A DNA stretch of 64,000 nt from DASSFZ01 sp035283185 (GTDB taxonomy: Bacteria; Chloroflexota; Anaerolineae; Fen-1058), in contig DATEUJ010000200.1 of the NCBI GenBank assembly GCA_035283185.1, positions 1 to 64,000 on the forward strand, given 5' to 3'. The notes beneath the pieces are model-generated. The model was not told the origin of the DNA. It was given only the letters and a program-made list of their open reading frames with translations, and did not search any database. Both the position numbers and the translations under genes were made by a program. Below are positions 42,682-52,306 of the stretch, piece by piece. The first letter of the stretch is position 1. Every line of letters begins with the position of its first letter.

Positions 42682-43596
42682 ATGACCCGACGCTATCACT
42701 TCGTTCAGGTCGACGTGTTCACCGATCGCGCTTTCGCCGGCAACCCACTGGCCGTGTTCGCCGACGCGCGCGGCCTGAGCGCCGGCGAGATGCAGACGCT
42801 CGCGCGTGAGATGAACTTGTCTGAGTCCACTTTCGTCCTGCCGCCCGAAACCCCGAACGCCGTGAAGCGCGTGCGCATCTTCACGCCGGGCAAAGAGCTG
42901 CCGATGGCCGGCCATCCCACCGTCGGCACGGCCTACGTGCTGGCCCGGCAGGGCGCGTTCGACCTGCGCGATGGGGCGACCGAAGTCACGCTGCAGCTCG
43001 GCATCGGCGCGGTGAAAGTCGCCATAGAGGCGCAAGACCATGAGCCGCGCTTCGTGTGGATGGAGCATCGTGAGGCGGAGTTTGGCGCGGTGCGTGACGA
43101 TCGCGAGCGAGTCGCCTCGGCGCTCGGCATTTCGCCCGAAGACATCGACGCCGATCATCCGCTGCAAGTCGTGTCGACTGGCGTGCCGTTCCTGTTCGTG
43201 CCGCTGCGCTCGCTGGCTGCGGCCGGCCGCTGCCGATCGAATGCCTCCGCCCTCGCCGCCCTGCCGGGTGATGCGGGTGAGGGGGTGTACGTGTTCACCA
43301 CCGAGACCGTGTCGCGCGAGGCAAGCATCCACGCGCGGATGTTTGCACCGCACACGCTGGACATCCCCGAAGACCCGGCGACAGGCAGCGGCGCGGCGCC
43401 GCTGGGTGCGTACCTGGCGCGCTACGGCTTGGTGTCGAACGCGCCGGAGACGCGCTTCATCTGTGAGCAGGGCATCGAGATGGGCCGCCCCAGCCGGATT
43501 CACGTCGATGTGCGCCGCGATGGAGAGCGCATCACCGGCCTGCGCATCGGCGGGCAGGCGGTGATCGTCGGCGAGGGCGACATCTTCTGGGAGTGA
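42682..43596 (+). CDS. PhzF-family isomerase
   Basis: The 304-residue protein opens RRYHFVQVDVFTDRAFAGNP, the family signature, with the catalytic Glu in NLSESTFVLPPE and a second-domain DPATGSGAAPLGAYL. PhzF-like enzymes are cofactor-free isomerases or epimerases with a diaminopimelate-epimerase fold. Outside phenazine pathways their substrates are mostly unknown, and no phenazine genes are nearby. AAGGAG precedes ATG at 42682. Confidence 0.88.
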   Translation: MTRRYHFVQVDVFTDRAFAGNPLAVFADARGLSAGEMQTLAREMNLSESTFVLPPETPNAVKRVRIFTPGKELPMAGHPTVGTAYVLARQGAFDLRDGATEVTLQLGIGAVKVAIEAQDHEPRFVWMEHREAEFGAVRDDRERVASALGISPEDIDADHPLQVVSTGVPFLFVPLRSLAAAGRCRSNASALAALPGDAGEGVYVFTTETVSREASIHARMFAPHTLDIPEDPATGSGAAPLGAYLARYGLVSNAPETRFICEQGIEMGRPSRIHVDVRRDGERITGLRIGGQAVIVGEGDIFWE

Positions 43597-43606
43597 GGTC
43601 AATCCG

Positions 43607-43969
43607 ATGATCGAGAAGGTGAATCTGGCTCAGAAGTTCCACCTGTTCGACGACTACTGGAGCCCCAAGATCGCCGGCGAAGTGAACGACGCGCTCGTCA
43701 AGCTGGTCAAGGTCAAAGGCGAGTTCGTCTGGCATCATCACGAAGCCGAGGATGAATTGTTTCTCGTCGTGAAGGGCCGTCTGCGGATTCGGCTGCGTGA
43801 CCGAGACGTCGATCTGACCGAGGGCGAATTCGTGATCATCCCGCACGGCGTCGAGCATCTGCCGGTGGCCGATGGGGAGGCGCACGTGCTGCTGCTGGAG
43901 CCGAAATCGACTCTGAACACGGGCAACGTTCAAAACGAGCGAACCGTCGCCGGCCTGGAACGAATCTGA
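43607..43969 (+). CDS. Cupin domain protein
   Basis: The 120-residue single-domain cupin carries the metal-site motif WHHHEAEDELFLVVKG and the second motif GEFVIIPHGVEHLPVA. It lies 10 bases after the PhzF gene, in an apparent three-gene unit with it and the EamA exporter. It may be a small metal-dependent enzyme or binding protein; substrate unknown. Confidence 0.85.
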   Translation: MIEKVNLAQKFHLFDDYWSPKIAGEVNDALVKLVKVKGEFVWHHHEAEDELFLVVKGRLRIRLRDRDVDLTEGEFVIIPHGVEHLPVADGEAHVLLLEPKSTLNTGNVQNERTVAGLERI

Positions 43970-44052
43970 CCCGGGAAGGCTGAGTGCTAAACTCGCCTCG
44001 TGCGATCTGAACGCAAAATGTTCGGTCCCGCTACTGCGGGGAGGAAACGCCT

Positions 44053-44944
44053 ATGTCGAATCAGGAAATCGGAACCGTTACACTCAAACGTGGGTTGGCC
44101 CAGATGCTCAAGGGCGGCGTGATCATGGACGTCGTCACACCGGAGCACGCCCGCATCGCCGAGGACGCCGGCGCCTGCGCGGTGATAGCGCTGGAGCGCG
44201 TGCCCGCCGACATCCGTGCGCAGGGCGGCGTCGCCCGCATGAGCGACCCTGAACTCATCTTGCGCATTATGGACGCGGTCACCATCCCGGTCATGGCGAA
44301 GTGCCGCATCGGGCACTTCGTCGAAGCGCAGGTACTCGAAGCAATTGGCGTGGACTACATCGACGAGAGCGAGGTGCTCACGCCTGCCGACGAGGCGCAT
44401 CACATTAACAAACACAACATTCAATGTGCCGTTCGTGTGCGGCTGTCGTAACCTGGGCGAGTCGCTGCGCCGTATCGGCGAAGGCGCGGCGCTGATCCGC
44501 ACCAAAGGCGAAGCCGGCACCGGCGACGTGGTCGAAGCCGTGCGCCACGCCCGCGCGGTGATCGGCGAGATCCGCCGGCTGACGACGATGGCCGATGAGG
44601 AGCTGATGACCTATGCCAAGGACATCGGCGCGCCATACGAGCTGGTGGTCGAGACGAAGGAACTCGGCCGGCTGCCAGTGGTGAACTTCGCGGCCGGCGG
44701 TGTGGCCACCCCCGCCGACGCGGCGCTGATGATGCAGCTCGGTGTGGACGGCGTGTTCGTCGGCTCGGGTATTTTCAAGTCGGGCGACCCGGCGCGCCGG
44801 GCCAAGGCGATCGTCGCGGCGGTGACGCACTACAGCGCCGCGCACATCGTCGCCGAAGTGAGCAAGAACCTCGGCGAGCCGATGGTTGGGCGTACCGTCA
44901 TGTCGATCCCGGAGCCGGAGCGACTCGCGCCGCGTGGGTGGTGA
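44053..44944 (+). pseudogene. pdxS: Pyridoxal 5'-phosphate synthase lyase subunit PdxS, one-base frameshift
   Basis: PdxS makes PLP from ribose 5-phosphate, glyceraldehyde 3-phosphate and ammonia with PdxT. The frame starts GTVTLKRGLAQMLKGGVIMD and reads normally through the catalytic Lys region (VMAKCRIGHFVEAQ) to ADEAHHINKHN. An extra A at about 44419 then shifts the frame; the next frame gives FNVPFVCGCRNLGESLRRIG and the rest to GRTVMSIPEPERLAPRGW. Removing one base gives 296 residues, the normal length. GGGGAGG precedes ATG at 44053. No pdxT follows. A sequencing error is as likely as true inactivation. Confidence 0.8.
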
Positions 44945-44963
44945 GACGCATACGAGGCAAGCC

Positions 44964-46433
44964 ATGCTCATGATCCCGGTTGACCCGAACTGTACAAAAC
45001 CGATCTACCTGCAAATCGTAGACCACATCACGGCACTGGCGCGCAACGGCCAGTTGCGCGCCAGCGATCGTCTCCCGCCTTCGCGCGCCCTGGCCGAGCA
45101 ATTGCAGGTTCACCGCTCGACCATCGTCAACGCTTACGAAGAACTGAAGGCGCGCGGGATAATCGAGGCGCGCCAGGGCAGCGGGAGTTTCATCGTCGAT
45201 GGCCTGATGGATGGGTCGGTGATGGCGAGGCCGGCGGCGGCACCTGCGCTGACGCAGCCGGAAGACCTGGTCGCGGAATTGTGGCGGCTCAACCGCGCCG
45301 AAGGCATCCTCTCGCTGGCGCTGGGCCTGCCTGCCGACGACCTCATCCCCCTTGACGACTTCGACCGCATCCGCCAGCGCGTGCTGCGACGCGATGGGGC
45401 GAAAGCCCTGAACTACGAAGACCCGCAAGGGTATTATCCGCTGCGCCGGGCGATTGCCGCCGACCTGGCGCGGCACGGCATCCTCACCGAAGCCGACGAC
45501 ATCATCATCACCTGGGGCGCGCAGGAGGGCGTCTCGCTCGTCGGGCGCGCGCTGGCTGCGCCGGGCGACTGCGGACTCACCGAAGTCCCGACGTTCTTCG
45601 GGACGCTGTTCAACCTGGGCCACCTGGGGATCAACCTGCTCGGCTTCGAGTTGAGCGCGGCCGGCCCCGACTGGATGTCACTGACCCGGCAACTGGAAGC
45701 CGCACCCGCACACCCACGTTTCGTGTCGGTCATACCCGACCATCACAACCCGACCGGCATCCGCTGGGCGATGTCCCAGCGCCATGAGTTTCTCCACTTC
45801 ATGGCCGAGCGGGACATTCCGGTCATCGAAGATGCGACGTACCGCGATCTGACCTTTGAAGGGCCTCCCCATTTGCCGCTGCGTGCCCTGGACCCGGAGG
45901 TCATCCATGTCGGCTCAGCCTCCAAGGTCTTGATGCCCGGCTTGCGCATCGGCTTCATCGTTGCCAATGGGCGATTGCGCGAGTATCTGATCCGGCTCAA
46001 GACGATCACCAGCGGCAGCGGCGAGCCGCTCGGGCAGCGGGCGCTGGCCGAGTTTCTCCTGTCGGGAAACTATGCGGCGCACCTCGAACGCGTGGTTCCC
46101 GTCTACCGCGCGCGCCGAGACGCGATGCTGCACGCGCTGGAGGAATATTTCCCGCCGGAAGCACGTTGGACGCATCCTTCCGGCGGATTCTACGTGTGGG
46201 TGACGATACCGCCCTCTATCTCACTCGAAGCCTTGTTCCGACAGGCGCTGGAGCGCGGTATTGCGATTGCACCGGCGGCGGCATTCTACCCCTACGGCTC
46301 GACGCCCAACGCCTTCCGCCTGACCTATTCGCGTTATCCCGAAGAGGTGTTGATCCACGCGCTGCGCACGCTGGGCGGATTGCTGACGGCGATGCTCCGG
46401 CATGGCCGTACTCATCGGTCTGGCCATCCATGA
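44964..46433 (+). CDS. MocR/PdxR-type GntR regulator with aminotransferase domain
   Basis: The 489-residue protein has an N-terminal GntR winged helix (PIYLQIVDHITALARNGQLR to LQVHRSTIVNAYEELKARG, about 12-80) fused to a fold-type I aminotransferase domain with the PLP Lys in HVGSASKVLMPGLRIGF (about 320) and NPTGIRW. PdxR members of this family sense PLP and control pdxST. The position 19 bases after pdxS strongly suggests that role. ATG at 44964 follows GAGGCAAG. An upstream in-frame extension overlaps pdxS and is not needed. Confidence 0.82.
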   Translation: MLMIPVDPNCTKPIYLQIVDHITALARNGQLRASDRLPPSRALAEQLQVHRSTIVNAYEELKARGIIEARQGSGSFIVDGLMDGSVMARPAAAPALTQPEDLVAELWRLNRAEGILSLALGLPADDLIPLDDFDRIRQRVLRRDGAKALNYEDPQGYYPLRRAIAADLARHGILTEADDIIITWGAQEGVSLVGRALAAPGDCGLTEVPTFFGTLFNLGHLGINLLGFELSAAGPDWMSLTRQLEAAPAHPRFVSVIPDHHNPTGIRWAMSQRHEFLHFMAERDIPVIEDATYRDLTFEGPPHLPLRALDPEVIHVGSASKVLMPGLRIGFIVANGRLREYLIRLKTITSGSGEPLGQRALAEFLLSGNYAAHLERVVPVYRARRDAMLHALEEYFPPEARWTHPSGGFYVWVTIPPSISLEALFRQALERGIAIAPAAAFYPYGSTPNAFRLTYSRYPEEVLIHALRTLGGLLTAMLRHGRTHRSGHP

Positions 46434-46486
46434 CCACGGCTGGACCGAAGACCTCCCTCCAACGTTCAAATGCGTGAACGGGAAAC

Positions 46487-46885
46487 TCAAAACGACGCAA
46501 TCGCCTGTTTGAAATCGCGATGAATCTCCAGGAACATGTCCAGCCCCGCCATCTTGAGGACCTCCGAGACGCGCTTGGAAGGGTTGAGCAGCTTGAGGTG
46601 GGGCGACTTGAACGTGCCGGCGGCGATGCCTTTTCGCATGGCCTCGTCGCTCTCGGCCGGCGCATCGGTGCGCAGCATGTTGAAAATGTCGTTGAGCGCC
46701 CGGATGCCGCTGCTGCTCATGTAAGGCACGTCGGCCAGATCGACGAGGATGTCGCGCGCGCCATCCTCGTGGGCCTTGCGGGCCTGCGCAATGAGCTGCT
46801 CGTACGTGGCGGCGCTGATGTCACCCTTGACGCGCAGCACGGTGACCGGTACCCGCGCCTGTTCCTGCGATACGGTGATGTCCAT
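46487..46885 (-). CDS. STAS-domain anti-sigma-factor antagonist
   Basis: The 132-residue SpoIIAA-like protein starts MDITVSQEQARVPVTVLRVK and contains DILVDLADVPYMSSSGIRAL, with the phosphorylatable Ser in SSSG (residues 57-59). Such proteins are switched by a kinase and dephosphorylated by SpoIIE-type phosphatases. One is encoded just upstream on the same strand (47032-48789), so they probably form one partner-switching module. CAGGAGGAGG is the ribosome binding site. No anti-sigma kinase is nearby. Confidence 0.85.
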   Translation of the reverse strand: MDITVSQEQARVPVTVLRVKGDISAATYEQLIAQARKAHEDGARDILVDLADVPYMSSSGIRALNDIFNMLRTDAPAESDEAMRKGIAAGTFKSPHLKLLNPSKRVSEVLKMAGLDMFLEIHRDFKQAIASF

Positions 46886-46933
46886 ATCTGTCCTCCTCCT
46901 GGAATGTGGGTGATACGTCGATAGTCCAAAGAC

Positions 46934-46999
46934 CGGAGTCGAGCCTGTGCGAAGCCCCCTTTAGGGTCAGGCGGTTCCAGCTAAAGCCTCGACTCCAAT
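46934..46999. repeat. Dispersed inverted repeat, GGAGTCGAG type
   Basis: GGAGTCGAG (46935-46943) and CTCGACTCC (46988-46996) are exact inverted copies. The outer flanks CCGG and AATCGG match the element at 59370-59482, so they belong to one family. Confidence 0.5.
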
Positions 47000-47031
47000 C
47001 GGAATGTCCAAGTGCAGGCAGCATAAGTGTG

Positions 47032-48789
47032 CTAGAGACGCTTCGCAATGACGAAGGTCACGTCATCCGACGGGGCAGCCTCACCCGCGAAAGCGGCAAC
47101 GGCCCGCCCCAGCGCCGAGGCGATGTCCTCCGCCGATGCGTCGCGATGGTCGAGGAGCAGACGTCTCAGCCTCTCCTCGCCGAACTCCTGCTCGGCCGTA
47201 TTCAACGCTTCGGTGACGCCATCCGTGTACAGCACGACGAAATCGCCGGGTTCAAGGTAAACCGCGTGCTGCGCGAATTCGGCCCCGGCGAAGAACCCCA
47301 GCGCCATCCCGCTGTTTCCAAGCTTCACGCATTCACCGCTTCCGGCGCGGCACACCAGCGGCGGGTTGTGTCCCGCGTTCACGTAGCGCACCTCGCCGCT
47401 GCCCGGCTCGACCTGCGCGCAGAACAGCGTGACGAACATGCCGTTGGCCGCGTCGGCGCAGATCAACCGGTTGGCCTGCGCGATCGACTCGGCCAGCGAA
47501 TGCACGTGCGAGACGCTGGCGCGGACGATGCTGCGCGAAAGCGCCATGAACAGCGCGGCTGGCATGCCCTTGTCCGACACGTCGGCGATCACCAGGCCGA
47601 GTCGATCGCCGATCGCGACGAAGTCGTAGAAATCGCCCGCCACGCGGCGCGCCGGCTGCCAGCGCGCCGCGAATTCCCAGCCGGGGATCGTCGGCGTCGC
47701 GTTCGGGATGAGGCTCGACTGCACTTCGCGCGCGACCTGCAGCTCACGCTCCATGCGCCCCTGCTCGACGGCGATCCGGTACAGCCGCGCGTTCTCGAGC
47801 GCGATGGATGCGCTGGCCGCAATCGTCGACAGCAGAGCCAAGTCGCCCGGCGAGTAGCCGCCCGGCTTGTTGATGACTTCGATGACGCCGAAGGCGCGCC
47901 CGTTGACGATCAGGGGCGCGGCCATCAGCGATTCGGCCAGGAATCCGGTCCCAGCCTCTACCGCCTTGTAATAACGTGGGTCGTGCTGCGGATTGTTGAC
48001 GACGACGCCCTGCGCGTGCTGCACCACCCAGCCGGCGATGCCCTGGCCGAGCGGGACACGAAACGGCTTCACCTGCTCGGCGCTCCCGCCGAGCGCAACG
48101 CGGAATACCAGCTCGTCCCCCTCGACCATGAGAATGGACGCCGCCGCGGAGTTGAACGCATCCTGAGCGCGCTGCAGGGACGCGCGGAGCACCCGCTCGA
48201 GATCGAGCGTCGAGGTGAGGTCCGTGCTGATCTCGTTCAACAAGCGCAGGTTGCGGACGTTGTCCTGCACCTCGCGAAACAGCCGCGCGTTCTCGATCGC
48301 AACCGCGGCGCTCGACGCGATCGCCGCGAGCAGATCCAGGTCGCGCTCGGTGAAGATGCCCTCTTGAACCGTGTTGTCGACGTAGATCACACCGCGCGTC
48401 GCGCCCTTATGCTGTAGCGGGACGCACAGGATCGAGCGCAGCCCCAGCGCCATCACGCTCGCGCGCCCGCCCAGCCAGGCGTCGTTCTGCGCGTTGCTCG
48501 TCAGAAGCGGCCGGCCTTCCTGCGCCACCCGCTGCACGACGCTGCGCGAGATCTGGAATTCGGGATCGTCGATGGTGCGGTGGTCGATGCCACGCGCCGC
48601 GCGAAATTCCATCGACCCGTCGTCGCCGAGCAGCATGACGAAGCCGCGCCCGGCGTGCGTCGCCGCGATCACCTCGTCGATGACGCGATTCAAAACCTCG
48701 TTCAGGTCGAGCGACGAGTTGAATGTCTGCGTGATGCGATACAGCAGCGCCAGTCGATCGGCAGTCGGCTCCGTCACAGCTTGACTCAT
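47032..48789 (-). CDS. GAF-GAF-SpoIIE (PP2C-type) phosphatase
   Basis: The 585-residue cytosolic protein has two GAF sensor domains (about 15-165 and 190-345; for example FTERDLDLLAAIASSAAVAI and LLSTIAASASIALENARLYR) and a C-terminal SpoIIE/RsbU PP2C phosphatase (GDFYDFVAIGDRLGLVIADV, VNAGHNPPLV, VVLYTDGVTEA, SDDVTFVIAKR). It should dephosphorylate STAS antagonists such as the one 147 bases downstream. ATG at 48789 was chosen because the 25 upstream in-frame codons (to 48864) lie in a structured repeat. Confidence 0.88.
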   Translation of the reverse strand: MSQAVTEPTADRLALLYRITQTFNSSLDLNEVLNRVIDEVIAATHAGRGFVMLLGDDGSMEFRAARGIDHRTIDDPEFQISRSVVQRVAQEGRPLLTSNAQNDAWLGGRASVMALGLRSILCVPLQHKGATRGVIYVDNTVQEGIFTERDLDLLAAIASSAAVAIENARLFREVQDNVRNLRLLNEISTDLTSTLDLERVLRASLQRAQDAFNSAAASILMVEGDELVFRVALGGSAEQVKPFRVPLGQGIAGWVVQHAQGVVVNNPQHDPRYYKAVEAGTGFLAESLMAAPLIVNGRAFGVIEVINKPGGYSPGDLALLSTIAASASIALENARLYRIAVEQGRMERELQVAREVQSSLIPNATPTIPGWEFAARWQPARRVAGDFYDFVAIGDRLGLVIADVSDKGMPAALFMALSRSIVRASVSHVHSLAESIAQANRLICADAANGMFVTLFCAQVEPGSGEVRYVNAGHNPPLVCRAGSGECVKLGNSGMALGFFAGAEFAQHAVYLEPGDFVVLYTDGVTEALNTAEQEFGEERLRRLLLDHRDASAEDIASALGRAVAAFAGEAAPSDDVTFVIAKRL

Positions 48790-48809
48790 ATCTCTCAGCG
48801 CGCGTCTTG

Positions 48810-48882
48810 AAACCCGTAGAACGGGCATCTCTATGCCCGCTGTTGACGCATAGGGATGCGTCAACCACGGGGGTTTTAAGAC
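48810..48882. repeat. Three-way-junction repeat element
   Basis: Two hairpins, CGGGCAT/ATGCCCG (48822-48828, 48833-48839) and GTTGACGCAT/ATGCGTCAAC (48842-48851, 48856-48865), are enclosed by AAACCC/GGGTTT. It lies upstream of the GAF-SpoIIE gene. Confidence 0.55.
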
Positions 48883-48957
48883 CGTCTCTCAGGCGAGGCC
48901 CGTTGGCTGCGCCGATTATACTTCACAACAGGCCGAAGCGTTCAATGCTCCATGTTG

Positions 48958-49053
48958 GGGCGACAGTTGCACCGTCGCCCGGTGTCCGCAGGGCAACCTC
49001 ACTGATCACTGATAACTGATGACTGATAACTGGGCGATAGTTGCACTGTCGCC
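48958..49053. repeat. Duplicated hairpin with CTGATAA repeats between
   Basis: GGGCGAC/GTCGCCC (48958-48964, 48974-48980) and a near copy (49032-49053) share the loop AGTTGCAC. Between them lie CTGATNACTGATAACTGA-type tandem words (about 49001-49031). Confidence 0.5.
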
Positions 49054-49183
49054 TGGCGTCGGGCGCCCGGCGCGCACCCGCAGGCTGCGCGCAGTTGACA
49101 CTCCAGCTCTCCCCGTTATAATGAGGCGCGACGCCCGGGAACCGCCGAACGCGACCGGGCGTCCTTGATCGGGAGAGCTTGCC

Positions 49184-52100
49184 TTGGCCGATTCTTCCCA
49201 CGACGACGAAACGCGACGCCTCGACGCCGGCGAGGGTGAGACGAGGCGCATCGATTCCGACGAGACCCGGCAAATCGATCCGAAGGGCGACCCAACCGTT
49301 CACTCCAAGCGCGCCGAAACGCAGCGCAGGAGCGGCTGGGCATCCGACCCCACCGGCTCGGACCCGAAGCGAACGGAGTACACGCCATCGCCACCACCCC
49401 CGCCGCCAGCGTCTCGCGGACGAGGGGAACGGATCGAGCCGGCCCCTCAGGGTGGCTGGCGTGCATCGCCGGACGCCGCGCCGTCGCCTCCACCGGCTTA
49501 CCCACGTTCTGGCCCGCGCACCGGAGGCAAAGCTCCAGCGCCTGCGCCCGCTGCACGCGTTGCGGCTCGAGCCGGGCAGGCGGGGCGACCGGCCTTCTGG
49601 CCCCTGTTCGCGAAGACCCTGTTTATCATGGCGATCCTGGTCGGGGTGGCGTTCGTGGCCGTGTTGGCGGTCGGCGCCGGCGGCTACGTCTACATCGCCT
49701 CGCAGTTGCCGTCGCCCGAAGACCTCTCGCAGCGCGCGACCGAGCTGTTCACCAGCAGCCAGATTTACGACAGGGACGGCAACCTGCTGTTCGAGCTGCT
49801 CGATCCGCAGGGCGGGCGGCGCACGGTCGTCGAGCTGGACCACATGTCGAAATGGGTGATCCAGGCGACGATCGACACCGAAGACCCGCGCTTCTACCGG
49901 CACCCCGGCTTCGATCCCATCGGCATCGTGCGCGCGGTGATCCAGAACCTGCGCGAAGGCGAGACCGTGTCGGGCGCGAGCACGATCGCCCAGCAGCTTG
50001 TGCGCAACCTGATGCTCCCGCCGGAAGAGCGCGCCGAGCGCACGGCCAACCGCAAGATCAAAGAAGCCGTGCTCGCCGCCGAAGTTACCCGCCGCTATCC
50101 GCGCGATAAGATTCTCGAGCTGTATCTCAACTCGGTGTACTTCGGCAACCTGGCCTACGGCGTCGAAGCGGCGGCGCAGACCTACTTCCAGGAGGACGCG
50201 GAAGACCTGACGCTGGCCGAAGGCTCGTTCATCGCCGGCCTTGTGCAGGCGCCTTCCGTCTACGATCCCTACACGCCCGACGGGCGCGAGGCCGCGCTCG
50301 CCCGCCATCGCACCGTGTTGCGCCTGATGGTCGAAGCGGGCAGCATCACGCGGGAGCAGGCTGGGGCCGCTGCCGAGGAGATGGCAGCCTACGAGTTCAA
50401 GCCTCCGCGCGTCGCCGTCGACATCCCATCCCCACACTTCGTGCAGCACGTGCGCCAGATCGTCGAGACGCAGTTCGGGCCGGAAGCGTTGTACCGGGGC
50501 GGCTTGAAGATCTACACCACGCTCGATCCGAAGCTGCAATCGATCGCCGAAGACGTCGTCCGAGAACAGATCGCGGGCCTGGCCGATCGTAACGTCCATG
50601 GCGGCGCGCTGGTGGCGATGGAGCCGAACACCGGACGCGTGCTGGCGATGGTCGGCAGCCCGGACTACCGCGACGAGCAGCACGCCGGGCAGATCAACAT
50701 GGCCGTCGCGCCGAGGCAGACCGGGTCGGCGATCAAGCCGCTCAATTACCTGGCCGCATTCGAAAAAGGCTGGACGCCGTCCACGACGATCTGGGACACG
50801 CCAGTCGTGTACACCGACACGGCCGGCAACGTGTACAAGCCCGTCAACTACGACGGCCGGTTCCACGGTCCGCAGCCGGTTCGTTCGGCGCTCGCGAATT
50901 CGTACAACGTTCCGGCGGTGAAGACCCTCGAGTTTGTGACCGTGCCAGAGTTCCTCAAAGTGGCGCAGCGCTTCGGCATCACGACATTCACGCGCCCCGA
51001 TTACGGCCTGTCGCTGACGCTGGGCGGCGGCGAAGCTCCGCTGATCGAAATGGCCGGCGCGTTTCAGATCTTCGCGAACGGCGGCGTGCGCCGCCCGCCG
51101 ATCGTAATCGAGCGCATCACCAACGTGCGGGGCGACGTGCAATGCCAGTTCGCGCCGCCCGGGCAGGATGCCGGAGGCGCGCCTCCCTGCGAATTGGCGC
51201 CCGGCGCAGGCGAGCAGGTCATCAGCCCGCAGCATGCGTACTTGATCACGCACATCCTGTCGGACAATCGGGCGCGTTGTCCCGCTTTCGGCTGCCCGAA
51301 CGTCCTGGAGATCGGGCGACCGGCAGCGGTCAAGACCGGAACGACCAATGACTTTCGCGACAACTGGACGATCGGCTCCACGCCGGAGCTGGTCACGGGC
51401 GTCTGGATCGGCAATCCGGATCGATCCGAGATGAAGAACATCAGCGGCGTGACCGGCGCAGGCCCGATCTGGCACAACTTCATGCAGCGCGCGCTAGAAG
51501 GCCAACCCATCCTCGAATTCCCACGCCCGCCCGGTATCATCGAGATGGAAGTGTGCGCCGACTCGGGCACGCAGCCGTCTCAATACTGCCCTGCCAGGCG
51601 CACCGAGATCTTCGCCGCCGACCGGCCGCCGCTCGGCCCGGAGCACGACTGGTATCAGCTCGTCCGGCTCGACGCGGCTTCGGGTCTGCGGTGGGTTGAG
51701 GGCTGCACGAGCGGCGTCGTCGAGAAAGTGATGGCCGTCGTGCCGCCCGAAGGATTCGAGTGGGCGCAGCAGCACGGCCTCGAAGTCGCGCCGATCGACT
51801 CATGCACCGCCGGCCCGGCCACGTCGATCGTCGCGATCGGCAGCCCGCCCGACGGCGGGTTCGTCGACGGCATCGTGCCCGTCATCGGCACGGCCGTGAT
51901 GCCTGACTTCGAAAGCTACGATCTGCAATTCGCCTCGACCGCGTCGCCCGACGTGTGGCAGTGGATCAGCGGCCCGCACCTGGCGCAGGTCGTCGACGGC
52001 GAGCTGACGCAGTGGGATACGATTGGACTCGAAGACGGCGAGTACATCCTGCGGCTGGTCGTGCACGCGTTGAGCGGTGGATCGACTGAAGCGCGCGCCC

Positions 52101-52306
52101 GCGTGTTCGTCAGTCGCGGCGCGATCCCGACGCCGACCGACACGCCTGGCCCGACGGCGACGCCGACGCCCGAGCCGACGGAGACGCCTGTCGTCGTGCC
52201 GACGCTGCCGCCCAGCGCCGAGACGCCCACGCCGGAGCCGACGCTCCCGCCGACTGAGACAGTCGAACTGACGCCGACACCGCAAGTGGTGGAGAGTGAG
52301 CAGTAA
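49184..52306 (+). CDS. Bifunctional penicillin-binding protein 1A
   Basis: The 1040-residue class A PBP polymerises and cross-links peptidoglycan at the outer face of the membrane. It has a long disordered, Pro-rich cytosolic N-terminus (1-140), one transmembrane helix (LFIMAILVGVAFVAVLAVGA), the glycosyltransferase domain (EDPRFYRHPGFDP at about 232, GASTIAQQLVRNL), a transpeptidase domain with SAIK (about 518), SYN (about 571) and KTGTT (about 717), and a Thr/Pro-rich C-terminal tail (about 985-1040). The start is a TTG at 49184 after GGGAGAGC. An Ig-like or PASTA-like segment may precede the tail. Such tails are typical of Chloroflexota exported proteins. Confidence 0.9.
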   Translation: MADSSHDDETRRLDAGEGETRRIDSDETRQIDPKGDPTVHSKRAETQRRSGWASDPTGSDPKRTEYTPSPPPPPPASRGRGERIEPAPQGGWRASPDAAPSPPPAYPRSGPRTGGKAPAPAPAARVAARAGQAGRPAFWPLFAKTLFIMAILVGVAFVAVLAVGAGGYVYIASQLPSPEDLSQRATELFTSSQIYDRDGNLLFELLDPQGGRRTVVELDHMSKWVIQATIDTEDPRFYRHPGFDPIGIVRAVIQNLREGETVSGASTIAQQLVRNLMLPPEERAERTANRKIKEAVLAAEVTRRYPRDKILELYLNSVYFGNLAYGVEAAAQTYFQEDAEDLTLAEGSFIAGLVQAPSVYDPYTPDGREAALARHRTVLRLMVEAGSITREQAGAAAEEMAAYEFKPPRVAVDIPSPHFVQHVRQIVETQFGPEALYRGGLKIYTTLDPKLQSIAEDVVREQIAGLADRNVHGGALVAMEPNTGRVLAMVGSPDYRDEQHAGQINMAVAPRQTGSAIKPLNYLAAFEKGWTPSTTIWDTPVVYTDTAGNVYKPVNYDGRFHGPQPVRSALANSYNVPAVKTLEFVTVPEFLKVAQRFGITTFTRPDYGLSLTLGGGEAPLIEMAGAFQIFANGGVRRPPIVIERITNVRGDVQCQFAPPGQDAGGAPPCELAPGAGEQVISPQHAYLITHILSDNRARCPAFGCPNVLEIGRPAAVKTGTTNDFRDNWTIGSTPELVTGVWIGNPDRSEMKNISGVTGAGPIWHNFMQRALEGQPILEFPRPPGIIEMEVCADSGTQPSQYCPARRTEIFAADRPPLGPEHDWYQLVRLDAASGLRWVEGCTSGVVEKVMAVVPPEGFEWAQQHGLEVAPIDSCTAGPATSIVAIGSPPDGGFVDGIVPVIGTAVMPDFESYDLQFASTASPDVWQWISGPHLAQVVDGELTQWDTIGLEDGEYILRLVVHALSGGSTEARARVFVSRGAIPTPTDTPGPTATPTPEPTETPVVVPTLPPSAETPTPEPTLPPTETVELTPTPQVVESEQ

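Noticed and set aside
48407..48868. Extra minus-strand frame at the start of the GAF-SpoIIE gene
   Set aside because: Out-of-frame shadow of the GAF domain; Arg/Ala-rich with no start context.
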